Positions 24,445 through 33,590 of a stretch of 64,000 nt of DNA are shown here, piece after piece. Source of the DNA: Actibacterium ureilyticum. Lineage in GTDB: Bacteria; Pseudomonadota; Alphaproteobacteria; Rhodobacterales; Rhodobacteraceae. The translations under genes were made by a program, and so were the position numbers. Numbering within the stretch: position 1 is the first letter of the stretch; each line of letters starts with the position of its first letter. The DNA is taken from NCBI RefSeq assembly GCF_002285435.1, contig NZ_NSBT01000036.1, positions 1 to 64,000 on the forward strand, in the 5' to 3' direction. Below the pieces are notes generated by a model, which did no database searches, was not told the DNA's origin, and was given only the letters and a program-made list of their open reading frames with translations.

Positions 24445-25446
24445 TCATCGGCCCCGGCGAGGGGCGGTTTGCGGCCCGGTCGCGCAGAGCAGCTTGAACC
24501 GGTTGTCGCCGCCGATCTCTTCGGTCTTCGCAAAGAATTCGCCCAACGCCCGCTCATAGGGCAATTGCCGGTTGGCCACCAGCCACAGCGCCCCGCCCGG
24601 CCGCAGGATCCGCGCCGCATTGCGCAGAAACGCCACGCCCAGCCCCGGATCGGCGGCGCGCCCGGTGTGGAAGGGCGGGTTGGTGATCACCGCGTCATAG
24701 CCGCGATCGGCCCCGAACGCGGTGGCATCGGCCCAGTGAAACCGGGCGCGCGGGTCGGTGACGTTCCGGCGCGCGCAGTCCAGCGCGGTGTGATCGGCCT
24801 CGACCAGGTCGATCTGCGTGATGCCGGGCCGTTCCAGCGCGCGGGCCGACAGATATCCCCACCCCGCGCCCAGATCGGCCACGCAGCCTTTCAGCGTCGC
24901 GGGCAGCGCATCGGCCAACAGGGCCGAGGCCGGATCGACCCCATCGGCGGAAAACACCCCCGGCGCGGTCACGAAGCCGCCCGGCACGGTCACCGCGCCC
25001 GCCCGCCAGTCGCCGAAGCCGTCACCGGGCGCGTGAATCGCAAAAATCTTGCCGTGGGACTTCGACACCGCCGCCGAACACTCCGCCCGCGCCCGGCTGG
25101 CCTTGAACAGGCTGTCGATCCCGTCGGTCTTTTGCCCGTCGATCAGCAGCACACCGTCCGGCACCAGCTCAGCCGCCTGTGCCACCATCATGCGCGCCAG
25201 ATCCTTGGCCCGGGGCACGAACACCACCGCCGCGGCATAGTCCCCCACGGGCGCCACGGCACAGTCATAGCCACGCGCGGCCCAGGCATCGTGATCGGGC
25301 TTGAACCCCTGGATCACATGCACCCGGTCCTGCGGCAGCGCCGACAGATCGGCGGCGGCGGTGGGCGCGAAAACGGCAATCCGGCCCGCAGGCGGCAACA
25401 GCCCGGGATCCGCATCCAGCATCAGGGTCAGTCGAGTGTCGGCCAT
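24445..25446 (-). CDS. rsmC: Class I SAM-dependent methyltransferase, RsmC-like
   Basis: Protein of 333 aa with two related halves, as in RsmC, the enzyme that methylates G1207 of 16S rRNA. The C-terminal half carries the SAM motif VADLGAGWGYLSA near residue 190 and the catalytic NPPFHTG motif near residue 260, which is typical of N2-guanine methyltransferases. The N-terminal half is a degenerate methyltransferase-like domain. RlmG is a close alternative. It lies 18 nt after clpS in the same direction and may be co-transcribed with it. Confidence 0.85.
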   Translation of the reverse strand: MADTRLTLMLDADPGLLPPAGRIAVFAPTAAADLSALPQDRVHVIQGFKPDHDAWAARGYDCAVAPVGDYAAAVVFVPRAKDLARMMVAQAAELVPDGVLLIDGQKTDGIDSLFKASRARAECSAAVSKSHGKIFAIHAPGDGFGDWRAGAVTVPGGFVTAPGVFSADGVDPASALLADALPATLKGCVADLGAGWGYLSARALERPGITQIDLVEADHTALDCARRNVTDPRARFHWADATAFGADRGYDAVITNPPFHTGRAADPGLGVAFLRNAARILRPGGALWLVANRQLPYERALGEFFAKTEEIGGDNRFKLLCATGPQTAPRRGR

Positions 25447-25464
25447 GGGATCAGGCGCGCGCGC

Positions 25465-25812
25465 CTATTCCTTTTCCATCGTGCATTGCAGCGGATGCTG
25501 GTGCCGGCGGGCGAAATCCATCACCTGCGACACCTTGGTTTCGGCCACCTCATAGGAAAACACGCCCACAACGGCGACACCCTTCTTGTGCACCGTCAGC
25601 ATCAGCTCGAACGACTGCGCGTGGTTCAGGCCGAAGAACCGTTCCAGGATATGCACCACAAATTCCATCGGCGTATAGTCGTCGTTCAGCAGCAGGACCT
25701 TGTAAAGCGGCGGGCGCTTGGTCTTCTGCCGGGTTTCGGTCAGAATACCGGTATCCGACCCGTCATCGTGGTCGGAATCGTCGCTCATCAGGATCACGGC
25801 ATGTTTGCTCAT
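25465..25812 (-). CDS. clpS: ATP-dependent Clp protease adaptor ClpS
   Basis: Adaptor of 115 aa that binds N-end rule substrates and delivers them to ClpAP. After a disordered acidic N-terminal tail of about 30 residues, the ClpS core begins with [18 protein letters not shown], which includes the N-degron pocket residues, and goes on to the conserved [12 protein letters not shown] segment. I chose the ATG at 25812 because GGAG stands upstream; an in-frame TTG at 25833 has no such site. clpA is not in this window. The divergent gene is a HAD hydrolase. Confidence 0.93.
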   Translation of the reverse strand: MSKHAVILMSDDSDHDDGSDTGILTETRQKTKRPPLYKVLLLNDDYTPMEFVVHILERFFGLNHAQSFELMLTVHKKGVAVVGVFSYEVAETKVSQVMDFARRHQHPLQCTMEKE

Positions 25813-25921
25813 GCGCGGCTCCACTGGTTGCAATCGTCATGGCTTGAGCACGTTTATATAAGCGCGATAGGGTCGCTGAAAAGGCCCATCCTTGGGCGCA
25901 TTGTCACGAAGACGGCAAAAC

Positions 25922-26623
25922 ATGACCTCTGGACTGACGACAATCGGGTTCGATGCCGATGACACGCTGTGGCATAACGAGCGTTTCTTTCAGCTGACCC
26001 AGGCGCGATTTGCCGAATTGCTGGCCGATTTCGCCGCGCCAGAGCACCTGCACGACCGGCTTCTGGCGGCCGAACGGCGCAATCTGGGGCATTACGGTTT
26101 CGGGGTGAAGGGCTTTGTGCTGTCGATGATCGAAACCGCGATCGAGGTTACCGAGGATCGCGTGCCCGCCCCGGTGATCCGGCAATTGCTGGAGGCCGGG
26201 CAGGACATGCTGCGCCACCCGATCGAGCTTTTGCCCCATGTGCAGGACACCATCGCCGCGCTTGCCGATGACTTCACCCTGCTTCTGATCACCAAGGGCG
26301 ACCTGCTGGACCAGGAACGCAAGCTGGCGCAATCGGGACTGGGCGATCTGTTCGACGGGGTCGAAATCGTGTCCGACAAGACGGCGCAGACCTATACCAC
26401 CGTTTTCGCCCGTCATGGCAGCGGTGCTGCCCGCGCGATGATGGTCGGCAACTCGCTGCGATCCGACGTGATCCCGGCGATACGGGCCGGGGCCTGGGGC
26501 GTGCATGTGCCCCATGACCTGACCTGGGCGCTGGAACATGCGCAGCCGCCGCAGGACAGTCCGCGGTTCCGCGAAATGTCGCATCTGGGAAAATTACCCG
26601 CCCTGATCGCCGAGATCGGCTAA
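25922..26623 (+). CDS. HAD-superfamily hydrolase
   Basis: Cytoplasmic phosphatase-like protein of 233 aa. Motif I is FDADDTLW with nucleophile D11 and acid/base D13, motif II is LLLITKG, motif III is the lysine in VSDKTAQ and motif IV is MVGNSLRSDV. A helical cap of about 90 residues lies between motifs I and II, so it is a subclass I HAD protein. The substrate is not evident. The ATG at 25922 is preferred; an upstream in-frame extension overlaps the promoter region shared with clpS. Confidence 0.87.
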   Translation: MTSGLTTIGFDADDTLWHNERFFQLTQARFAELLADFAAPEHLHDRLLAAERRNLGHYGFGVKGFVLSMIETAIEVTEDRVPAPVIRQLLEAGQDMLRHPIELLPHVQDTIAALADDFTLLLITKGDLLDQERKLAQSGLGDLFDGVEIVSDKTAQTYTTVFARHGSGAARAMMVGNSLRSDVIPAIRAGAWGVHVPHDLTWALEHAQPPQDSPRFREMSHLGKLPALIAEIG

Positions 26624-26796
26624 CATCTAGTGGCTGGCCACAGCCCACCCACACCATCTTGGTCGCATCTGCGCATCAGCCCGAAACCCGTTGAAAATAA
26701 GATGTTTTCGGATTGCCGATGCTGTGTTACGTTTTGCGTAATGAAAAATGTCGACCGGGAAAACCCGGCGGCTTGAGGCAGAAAAAGGCAATCGTC

Positions 26797-28296
26797 GTGT
26801 TTGACACGGGGCAGTGGGTCCGCAACGGGCTGACGTTTCTATTCCTATTGACGCTCGCCATCTGGGTGCCGCGCGACGCTATGTCGGCGCCCTATGCGGC
26901 GATGGTGGTCGATGCCCGCTCGGGCGAGGTTCTGCATTCGCGCAATGCCGATACCCGCCTGCATCCGGCATCCCTGACCAAGATGATGACGCTTTACATT
27001 GCGTTCGAAGCGGTCGAGCGGGGCGAGATCTCGCTCGACACGATGGTGCGGATTTCCAAGACGGCGGCGGCGGAACCCCCGTCCAAGCTGGGGCTGCGGG
27101 CCGGGCAACAGATCAAGCTGCGCTATCTGATCCGGGCGGCGGCGGTGAAATCGGCCAATGACGCGGCCACCGCCATCGGCGAGGCGATCGAGGGCAGCGA
27201 GGCCGCCTTTGCCCGCCGCATGAACCGCACCGCCAAGGCCCTGGGGATGAGCCGCACCAGCTTCAAGAACGCGCATGGCCTGACCGAAAACGGCCACCTG
27301 TCGACGGCGCGGGACATGACCACGCTGGGCCGGCACCTGTTTTACGACTATCCCGAATATTACAACCTGTTCTCGCGCAAATCGACCAATGCGGGCATCC
27401 GCGAGGTCGCCAATACCAACCGCCGCCTTCTGGGCAGCTATCGCGGCGCGGACGGGATCAAAACCGGCTATACCCGCGCGGCAGGCTTCAACCTGGTCGC
27501 ATCGGCACAGCGCGGGCGGGAACGTATCATCGCCACCGTTTTCGGCGGGCGGTCGTCGGCCTCGCGCAATGCCAAGGTCGCCGAATTGCTGGATCTGGGC
27601 TTCAGCCGCGCGCCCAGCCGGGTTGCCGTGCGCAAGCCCGCGCGGCCCAACTATGCCTCGGTCAAGGTGGCGCAAAGCTCTGGCAATGCGGGCAAGACGA
27701 TCCGGCTGGTCACGGCGATCACCAAATCGCACCGGCCCGCCGCGCGTCCGGGCCAACAGCCGCAGCAGGCCACGCCGATGCCGTCGCCGGAATTGCTGGC
27801 CAGCATGCAGGATGACATCCTGGACGCGGTGAAAGAGGCGACCGAGGCCCCCGCGCCCGCCGCCAAGCCAGAGCCGAAACCCGAACCCGAAGCGGAAATC
27901 CTGGTGGCCAAGGTCACGACCGTACCGGAACCCGCCGCGATCGCCATCGCCCCCGCCGCCCGTCCGCGGGCGCGCAAGATCGTTCTGGCCTCGCTGGAGC
28001 CGACCCGCGCCGCCGATCCGGACAAACCCGAGGTGGTGACCCGGATCTCGACCTCGGGCGGACGGCATTGGGGGATCAATGTCGGACGCTATGGCTCGCG
28101 TCATCAGGCAGAAAGCACCCTGCTGCGCACCGCGCTCGAGGAGCTGGGCACGCTGGACAACGCCCTGCGCAAGGTGGTGCAGAACCCACGCGGGTTCGAG
28201 GCGAATTTCGTCGGCATGACCCAGGATCAGGCCGCGCTGGCCTGTCGCCGGCTACAGGCGCGCGGCAGCGAATGTTCGACCTTCGGGCCTGGCTGA
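26797..28296 (+). CDS. D-alanyl-D-alanine carboxypeptidase with C-terminal SPOR domain
   Basis: Penicillin-binding protein of about 499 aa (DacA/PBP5-type) that trims D-Ala from peptidoglycan pentapeptides. A signal sequence precedes the catalytic domain, which has SLTK (S59-K62), SAN (119-121) and KTG (222-224). A proline/alanine-rich linker follows. The last 75 residues, starting near GRHWGINVGRYGS, form a SPOR domain, which binds denuded glycan at division sites. The GTG at 26797 gives a normal signal peptide; ATG codons at 26713 and 26719 would add an unlikely hydrophilic extension. An intrinsic terminator follows the gene. Confidence 0.9.
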   Translation: MFDTGQWVRNGLTFLFLLTLAIWVPRDAMSAPYAAMVVDARSGEVLHSRNADTRLHPASLTKMMTLYIAFEAVERGEISLDTMVRISKTAAAEPPSKLGLRAGQQIKLRYLIRAAAVKSANDAATAIGEAIEGSEAAFARRMNRTAKALGMSRTSFKNAHGLTENGHLSTARDMTTLGRHLFYDYPEYYNLFSRKSTNAGIREVANTNRRLLGSYRGADGIKTGYTRAAGFNLVASAQRGRERIIATVFGGRSSASRNAKVAELLDLGFSRAPSRVAVRKPARPNYASVKVAQSSGNAGKTIRLVTAITKSHRPAARPGQQPQQATPMPSPELLASMQDDILDAVKEATEAPAPAAKPEPKPEPEAEILVAKVTTVPEPAAIAIAPAARPRARKIVLASLEPTRAADPDKPEVVTRISTSGGRHWGINVGRYGSRHQAESTLLRTALEELGTLDNALRKVVQNPRGFEANFVGMTQDQAALACRRLQARGSECSTFGPG

Positions 28297-28320
28297 ACGC
28301 GGCCACATCCCCAAAACCGA

Positions 28321-28352
28321 AACGCCCGCCTTGCAGCGGGCGTTTTTCTTTT
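28321..28352 (+). terminator. Rho-independent terminator of the D,D-carboxypeptidase gene
   Basis: A perfect 9-bp stem AACGCCCGC / GCGGGCGTT with a 6-nt loop is followed by TTTCTTTT on the plus strand, 24 nt after the stop codon. On the minus strand the tail is not T-rich, so it acts for the plus-strand gene. Confidence 0.9.
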
Positions 28353-28361
28353 GCGGCCCGG

Positions 28362-28520
28362 TCAGGGGCGCGGGTGATCGTCCCAGTCGTCGCTCAGGAT
28401 GCGGCGGCTGTCGCCTTCGGGATCGTCGAACTGGCGGCTGCGCAGCGCCCAGAAGAACGCGGCCAGCCCCAGCCCGCCCAGAAACAGCGAGATCGGGATC
28501 AGATATACCAGCATTTCCAT
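28362..28520 (-). CDS. ccoS: cbb3-type cytochrome oxidase assembly protein CcoS
   Basis: Very small membrane protein of 52 aa. One transmembrane helix spans about residues 3-25 (EMLVYLIPISLFLGGLGLAAFFWAL), followed by the family hallmark RSRQFDDPEGDSRRIL. CcoS is needed for insertion of cofactors into the cbb3 oxidase. It is the last gene of the ccoGHIS operon, 4 nt after ccoI, and ends just before the convergent terminator of the carboxypeptidase gene. The start is fixed by the ATG at 28520. Confidence 0.92.
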   Translation of the reverse strand: MEMLVYLIPISLFLGGLGLAAFFWALRSRQFDDPEGDSRRILSDDWDDHPRP

Positions 28521-28524
28521 CGGG

Positions 28525-30711
28525 TCACCTCAGCCGCAGCGCGTTCAGCGAAACGGTAATCGAACTGGCCGACATCGCCAAGGCCGCCGCCAGCGGCGTG
28601 GCAAAGCCCAGCAGCGCCACGGGCACGGCAATCGCGTTGTAAAGCGCGGCGATGGAGAAGTTTTCCTTGATCCGGCGCGTGGCCTTTTGCGCCGTCGTGA
28701 TCGCCGCCGGAAGCGGCGACAGGTCCTTGCCCAGCAGCACGATATCCGATGCCACCCGCGCGGCATCCAGCGCCGAGGCGGGCGAGATCGACACATGCGC
28801 CGCTGCCAGCGCGGCGGTGTCGTTCAGACCGTCGCCCACCATCAGCACCCGCGCGCCATCCGCGCTCAGCCCGGTGACATGCGCGGCCTTGTCGACGGGC
28901 AACACACCCGCCTGCCAATGGGTGATGCCCAGCCGGTCGGCCAGATCGCGCACCGGTCCTTCGGCATCGCCGGACAACAGGTGGACGGCCATGCCCTGTG
29001 CCTGCAACGCGGCGACCGCCGCTGCCGCGCCGGGACGCAGCGCGTCGGCAAAGGTGAACTCCACCGGCGCGCCCTGCCCGATCTGCAACCAGGCCGCTGT
29101 TGTGGTGCCAGAGGACGCGCCGACCCATTCGGCCCGGCCCAGACGCACGGTTTCGCCGCCCAACCGCCCCTCGACCCCATAGCCGGGCTTTTCGCGGATA
29201 TCGGACAGGCGGGCGGGTTTAATCCCGGCTTGATCCGCCGCCCTGGCCAGCGCGCGCGCCAGCGGATGGGCCGATGCCCCCGCCAGCGCCAGCGCGATTT
29301 CCAGCACCCGGCGCGGATGATCGCCCAGATTGGTGGGTTCCGGCGCGCCTTCGGTCAAGGTGCCGGTCTTGTCGAAAACCACGGTATCGACCTCGGCCAG
29401 GCGTTCCAGCGCGGTGCCGTGCTTGATCAGCAGCCCCCGCCGGAACAGCCGGCCCGAGGCCGCCGTCGTCACCGCAGGCACCGCCAGCCCCAGCGCACAG
29501 GGGCAAGTGATAATCAGCACCGCCACCGCGATGTTCAGCGCCAGACGCAGGTCACCGCCCGATACCCAGAGCCAGCCCAAAAAGGCGAAAAGCGCCAGCA
29601 GATGCACGCCCGGCGCATAGATCGACGCCGCCCGGTCCGCGAGCGAGGTATAGCGGTTTTTCGAGCTTTCGGCGACCGACACCAGATCGGCCATGCGGTG
29701 CAGCGAGCTGTCCTCGCCCGCCGCCGTCACCCGCACCAGAAGCGGGCCGGTCAGGTTGACCTCGCCCGCGCTGAGCACACTGTCGGGCCCGGCGAAAACC
29801 GGCAGGCTTTCCCCGGTCAAAAGCGAGCGGTCGGTTTCGCTTTGGCCTTCGACCACCACCCCATCCACGGGCAGCCGCCCGCCGGGCCGCACCCGCACCA
29901 GATCGCCCACCGCCAGATCGGCGATGGCCACGACCTCCTCGACCCCGTCCACCACACGGGTGGCGCGCGGCACCTCCAGCGCGGCCAGTTCCTCGGCCGC
30001 CGACCGCGCCACGGCGCGGGTCCGGTGATCCAGATACCGCCCTGCAAGCAGGAAGAAGGTCAGCGAAAGCGCCGCATCGAAATAGGCGTGTTGCCCCGAC
30101 AGGATGGTTTCATAAAGCGACATGCCCGCCGCCAGCAGGATCGCCAGCGAGATCGGTACATCCATGTTCAGCCGCCGCGCCGACAGTGCCGCCCAGGCAT
30201 TGCGGAAGAACGGCTGGGCGGAAAACGCGATGGTGGGCAGGCTGATCGCGGCGGAGATCCAGTGGAACAGGTCGCGCGTGGCATCCGCCGCCCCCGACCA
30301 GACCGCCACCGACAAAAGCATCACGTTCATCATCGCGAACCCGGCGACGGCCAGCCGCATCAGGATCTCGCGCCCCGCCTTGTCCGTCGCGGTCACCGAC
30401 AACAGGCCCGCATCCAGCTCATGCGCCTCGTATCCCAGACCGTCGAGTTCGGTGATCAGCTGATCGGCTGTGATCTCGGGCGCGGCATCGACGCTGACAC
30501 GCTTCAGCGTCAGGTTCACCCGCGCCGAATGCACACCCGGCACTCGCGCCAGCCCCTTTTCGACGGTCGAGATACAGCCCGCGCAGTGAATCGTCGGCAA
30601 GGACAGCAACAGTCGCGCATCGGGCTGCGCGGCGGCGGCCAGATCCTCGGCGGCGGGGGCCGCGGCACAGGCCGGACAGGCGGAAGGGCGGGCTTGGATT
30701 GCGCTGCTCAT
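28525..30711 (-). CDS. ccoI: Copper-translocating P-type ATPase CcoI
   Basis: P1B-type ATPase of 728 aa that delivers copper for assembly of the CuB centre of cbb3 oxidase. An N-terminal CPAC (residues 12-15) precedes a heavy-metal-associated domain with HCAGC (C43, C46). The membrane copper site CPC is at 403-405, the phosphorylated aspartate is D447 in DKTGT and the hinge motif GDGLNDTAAL is near the C-terminus. It lies 3 nt after ccoH. The cco context distinguishes it from a general copper-export ATPase. Confidence 0.95.
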   Translation of the reverse strand: MSSAIQARPSACPACAAAPAAEDLAAAAQPDARLLLSLPTIHCAGCISTVEKGLARVPGVHSARVNLTLKRVSVDAAPEITADQLITELDGLGYEAHELDAGLLSVTATDKAGREILMRLAVAGFAMMNVMLLSVAVWSGAADATRDLFHWISAAISLPTIAFSAQPFFRNAWAALSARRLNMDVPISLAILLAAGMSLYETILSGQHAYFDAALSLTFFLLAGRYLDHRTRAVARSAAEELAALEVPRATRVVDGVEEVVAIADLAVGDLVRVRPGGRLPVDGVVVEGQSETDRSLLTGESLPVFAGPDSVLSAGEVNLTGPLLVRVTAAGEDSSLHRMADLVSVAESSKNRYTSLADRAASIYAPGVHLLALFAFLGWLWVSGGDLRLALNIAVAVLIITCPCALGLAVPAVTTAASGRLFRRGLLIKHGTALERLAEVDTVVFDKTGTLTEGAPEPTNLGDHPRRVLEIALALAGASAHPLARALARAADQAGIKPARLSDIREKPGYGVEGRLGGETVRLGRAEWVGASSGTTTAAWLQIGQGAPVEFTFADALRPGAAAAVAALQAQGMAVHLLSGDAEGPVRDLADRLGITHWQAGVLPVDKAAHVTGLSADGARVLMVGDGLNDTAALAAAHVSISPASALDAARVASDIVLLGKDLSPLPAAITTAQKATRRIKENFSIAALYNAIAVPVALLGFATPLAAALAMSASSITVSLNALRLR

Positions 30712-30714
30712 GGC

Positions 30715-31176
30715 TTACCCGCGCACGAACAGCTCCAGCCGCTGGCGGAAGGGCGTCCCGTCCTCGGCCCGGGCCTCGACCCGCATCATCCACTTGCCAT
30801 GGTCCAGATCGATCGGCGTGGAATAGGTGCCGTTATACCCGCTGAAGACCGGCCGGATATCGTCCTGAGCCTCGGTCGTGCGGCCGATCAGAACCTCGAT
30901 CGTTTCGGGGATGACCGGCTGGCCCTGGCTGTCGGTGAAATAAAGATGCAGCAGCCCCCCCTCGTACCGTGTCGCAATCGACCAGCCCAGCGCCTCTTGC
31001 GCGGCGCGGCGCTGGTCGAATTCCTGGCTGGCGACATAGCTGTTCTTGACCTCCAGCCCCGGAAAGGTGCTGACAGCCTTGACCGCCATGAAGATATTCA
31101 CGCCGATGATCACCGCGAAGGCCGACACGGTGATCAGCAGAACCTTGCGTCCGGTCAGTTCCTTGGCTTCGGTCAT
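30715..31176 (-). CDS. ccoH: cbb3 oxidase assembly protein CcoH (FixH)
   Basis: Membrane protein of 153 aa with one N-terminal transmembrane helix (about residues 11-33) and a periplasmic FixH domain containing the NSYVASQEFD and HGKWMMRVEA segments typical of the family. It is required for a stable cbb3 oxidase, probably acting with CcoI in copper delivery. It overlaps ccoG by 4 nt, so the two are translationally coupled. Confidence 0.93.
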   Translation of the reverse strand: MTEAKELTGRKVLLITVSAFAVIIGVNIFMAVKAVSTFPGLEVKNSYVASQEFDQRRAAQEALGWSIATRYEGGLLHLYFTDSQGQPVIPETIEVLIGRTTEAQDDIRPVFSGYNGTYSTPIDLDHGKWMMRVEARAEDGTPFRQRLELFVRG

Positions 31177-32603
31177 TGGGCTCTCCCGTTGAAGACGGTG
31201 TCACTGAAGGCACGCTCGTCCGCGATGGTGTCGGTGACCCAGAACCGGAACCCGGTCCGTTCGGTCGTCGCCGGGCCGCTGCCTGCGGGGGCCACCACAT
31301 AGACGCGCTGCAACTTGGTGGCATCCGCCGGGACCAGCACCGTGTCGCCATCGATCCCCTCCAGCCGGACCTGCAGGTCCTCGGCATCCGTCGCGGTGAT
31401 CTGGAACGGCCGGTCATCGCCATGCTTGTTGCGCAGCCTGACATCATATGTATTGCGGATTGCGCCGTCGGACAATGTCACGAATGTGGGGTTGCGCACC
31501 GGCGACACGGTCAGGTCGATATCGGACCGCATGAACAGCGCCACGACCAGCCCGATCCCAACCGCCGACCAAAGCGCGGTATAGATCATCGTGCGCAGGC
31601 GGAAGATGTGCGTCCAGATCGAGCGCGGCTTCTCGCCCGCGCGTTCACGCGGCTCGTCGGTCAGTGCCATATAGTCGATCAGCCCGCGCGGCTTGCCGAT
31701 CTTGGCCATCACGTCGTCACAGGCGTCGATGCACAGCGCACAGGTGATACATGCCAGTTGCTGGCCATCGCGGATGTCGATCCCCATGGGGCAGACATTC
31801 ACGCAGGCATTGCAGTCGATGCAATCGCCCAGCTGATCGGCATCGGCGGCCTTGCGATGCTTGCCGCGCGGCTCGCCCCGCCATTCGCGATAGGCCACGG
31901 TCAGCGTATCTTCGTCCATCATCGCGGCCTGGATGCGCGGCCAGGGGCACATATAGATACAGACCTGTTCGCGCGCGAACCCGCCGAAAACGAAGGTCGT
32001 CGCGGTCAGCACGGCGATCGTGATATAGGCCACCGGATGCGCGTTCAGCGTCAGCAGATCCTTCAACAGGCTGGGCGCGTCGGTGAAATAGAACACCCAG
32101 GCTCCGCCGGTCGCCAGCGCGATCAGCAGCCACAGCACCCATTTGGTCATCCGCAGCCGCAGCTTGCGCGCGTCCCATTTGGCGTTCCACAGGCGCACGC
32201 GCTTGTTCCGGTCGCCCTCGACCCAGCGTTCCACCAGGATGAACAGGTCGGTCCAGACCGTCTGCGGGCAGGTATAGCCGCACCAGACCCGCCCCAGGGC
32301 CGAGGTGAACAGGAACAGCCCCAACCCCGCCATGATCAGCAGCCCCGCGACGAAATAGAACTCGTGCGGCCAGATCTCGATCATGAACATGAAAAACCGG
32401 CGGTTCGCCAGATCCACCAGAACCGCCTGATCGGGCAGGTTCGGCCCCCGGTCCCAGCGGATCCACGGGGTGATATAGTAGATCCCCAGCGTCACGGCCA
32501 TGATCCACCATTTCAGGTTCCGAAATGTCCCGCTGACCCGCCGGGGAAAGATTGGCTCGCGCGCAGCATAGAGTTTTTCGGGGGTGTCGTCGGCTGTACT
32601 CAC
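31173..32603 (-). CDS. ccoG: Cytochrome oxidase accessory iron-sulfur protein CcoG
   Basis: Membrane protein of 476 aa (RdxA/FixG family) with several transmembrane helices and two [4Fe-4S] ferredoxin motifs, CIDCNACVNVCP and CITCALCIDAC, in its middle part. Further CxxxCP motifs (CGYTCPQ, CIYMCPW) lie in the membrane region. Members reduce Cu(II) for cbb3 assembly. A C-terminal immunoglobulin-like domain is periplasmic. I chose the GTG at 32603 because GGAG stands 7 nt upstream and the homologous length results. An FNR box centred 70 bp upstream indicates oxygen control. It is the first gene of ccoGHIS. Confidence 0.94.
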   Translation of the reverse strand: MSTADDTPEKLYAAREPIFPRRVSGTFRNLKWWIMAVTLGIYYITPWIRWDRGPNLPDQAVLVDLANRRFFMFMIEIWPHEFYFVAGLLIMAGLGLFLFTSALGRVWCGYTCPQTVWTDLFILVERWVEGDRNKRVRLWNAKWDARKLRLRMTKWVLWLLIALATGGAWVFYFTDAPSLLKDLLTLNAHPVAYITIAVLTATTFVFGGFAREQVCIYMCPWPRIQAAMMDEDTLTVAYREWRGEPRGKHRKAADADQLGDCIDCNACVNVCPMGIDIRDGQQLACITCALCIDACDDVMAKIGKPRGLIDYMALTDEPRERAGEKPRSIWTHIFRLRTMIYTALWSAVGIGLVVALFMRSDIDLTVSPVRNPTFVTLSDGAIRNTYDVRLRNKHGDDRPFQITATDAEDLQVRLEGIDGDTVLVPADATKLQRVYVVAPAGSGPATTERTGFRFWVTDTIADERAFSDTVFNGRAQ

Positions 32604-32666
32604 GGAATCGCTCCGATATCCTGGTTCGCTGAGGACGTTTATTGACAGGACAGCGGCCCGGGCACT

Positions 32667-32680
32667 TTGACCTAGGTCAA
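32667..32680. promoter_or_regulatory. FNR box between ccoG and the DUF2270 gene
   Basis: The perfect palindrome TTGACCTAGGTCAA matches the FNR consensus TTGAY-N4-RTCAA. With the box centred at -41.5, the ccoG transcript would begin near 32632, leaving a leader of about 29 nt, and an AATAAA -10-like hexamer stands at the right distance. The same box could serve the divergent DUF2270 gene. FnrL is encoded 5.5 kb away. Confidence 0.88.
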
Positions 32681-32793
32681 AACATGAATTCCCCATTCAG
32701 CAATTCCCGGCAGACGCGCGTTTTGCGTCGCGCGCGCTGGCGTGCCAAACTTGGGCACCCGGACCGTCACGGCCCGGACAGGGGAGGACATCG

Positions 32794-33471
32794 ATGGACG
32801 AGGAATGCGACCCCGGCGTGCGCCGGTTTTCAGCCGCCGAGATCGGCGCATTGGCACATCTTTACCGCGGCGAGGTCTATCGCAGCACGATCTGGCGCAC
32901 GCGGCTGGACACCACCACCAACTGGTCGGTGGTGACGCTGGGCGTCGCGCTGTCGATCTCTTTTGCCTCGCCCGGGGCGTCGGCGGTGCCGCTTTTGCTG
33001 GTCGGCATCCTGATCTGGCTGTTCGCGGTGCTCGAGGCGCGGCGCTATCGCTATTTCAATGTCTGGCGGGCACGGGCGCGGTGGATGGAAACCCATTTCT
33101 ATGCGCCGATGCTGGAAGATGGCGATCTGCATGCGGAACGCAACTGGCAGAAAACCCTGGCACAGGATTACATGCGGCCCGATTACCATGTCAGCTTCGT
33201 GACCGCGCTGGGGCGGCGCATCCGGCGCAATTATCTCTGGATCCTGACGATCCAGACGCTGGCCTATATCGGCAAGCTGGTGGTGCACCCCACCGCCGTC
33301 GGCAGCTTTCAGGAACTGATACGCCGCGCCGATATCGGCCCGGTCCCGGGCGAAGCGGTGATGGGTATGGGGGTTCTTTACCTGGGCACCTGGGCCACGA
33401 TCGCCTTTCTGACGCAGAAACGCGATGCGATGAAAGCCGCCCGTCGGGGACCGGGGCGGTCGCTGGGCTAG
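32794..33471 (+). CDS. DUF2270 membrane protein
   Basis: Protein of 225 aa with about four transmembrane helices: two near residues 44-80 and two more at about 148-166 and 188-208. It matches DUF2270, a family of predicted integral membrane proteins without known function. A soluble segment between the helix pairs contains ARWMETHFYAPML. The strong ribosome binding site GGGGAGGA supports the ATG at 32794. It is inserted between the ccoGHIS and ccoNOQP operons and shares an FNR box with ccoG, so a role tied to low-oxygen respiration is likely but unproven. Confidence 0.85.
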   Translation: MDEECDPGVRRFSAAEIGALAHLYRGEVYRSTIWRTRLDTTTNWSVVTLGVALSISFASPGASAVPLLLVGILIWLFAVLEARRYRYFNVWRARARWMETHFYAPMLEDGDLHAERNWQKTLAQDYMRPDYHVSFVTALGRRIRRNYLWILTIQTLAYIGKLVVHPTAVGSFQELIRRADIGPVPGEAVMGMGVLYLGTWATIAFLTQKRDAMKAARRGPGRSLG

Positions 33472-33501
33472 GGATTCTGGACAGAAAGCCGCAGATTGGA
33501 T

Positions 33502-33551
33502 AAAAAAGCACCGGCCCCCCGGAAACGCGCGAACAGGATGGGGACCGGTGC
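33502..33551 (-). terminator. Terminator of the ccoNOQP operon
   Basis: On the minus strand a long stem formed by GCACCGGTCCCC and GGGGGGCCGGTGC is followed directly by TTTTTTA (A-run at 33502-33507). It stands 40-89 nt after the ccoP stop and fits a Rho-independent terminator. Confidence 0.8.
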
Positions 33552-33557
33552 CATCAA

Positions 33558-33577
33558 CCGGGGGCCTGAGCCCCCGG
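33558..33577. terminator. Additional hairpin in the ccoP / DUF2270 convergent gap
   Basis: The perfect hairpin CCGGGGGC-CTGA-GCCCCCGG lies between the ccoP stop and the main minus-strand terminator. On the plus strand it is followed by AAGCCTTTTC, so it may end DUF2270 transcription; on the minus strand it has no T-tract and could instead protect the ccoP mRNA end. Confidence 0.45.
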
Positions 33578-33590
33578 AAGCCTTTTCAAC

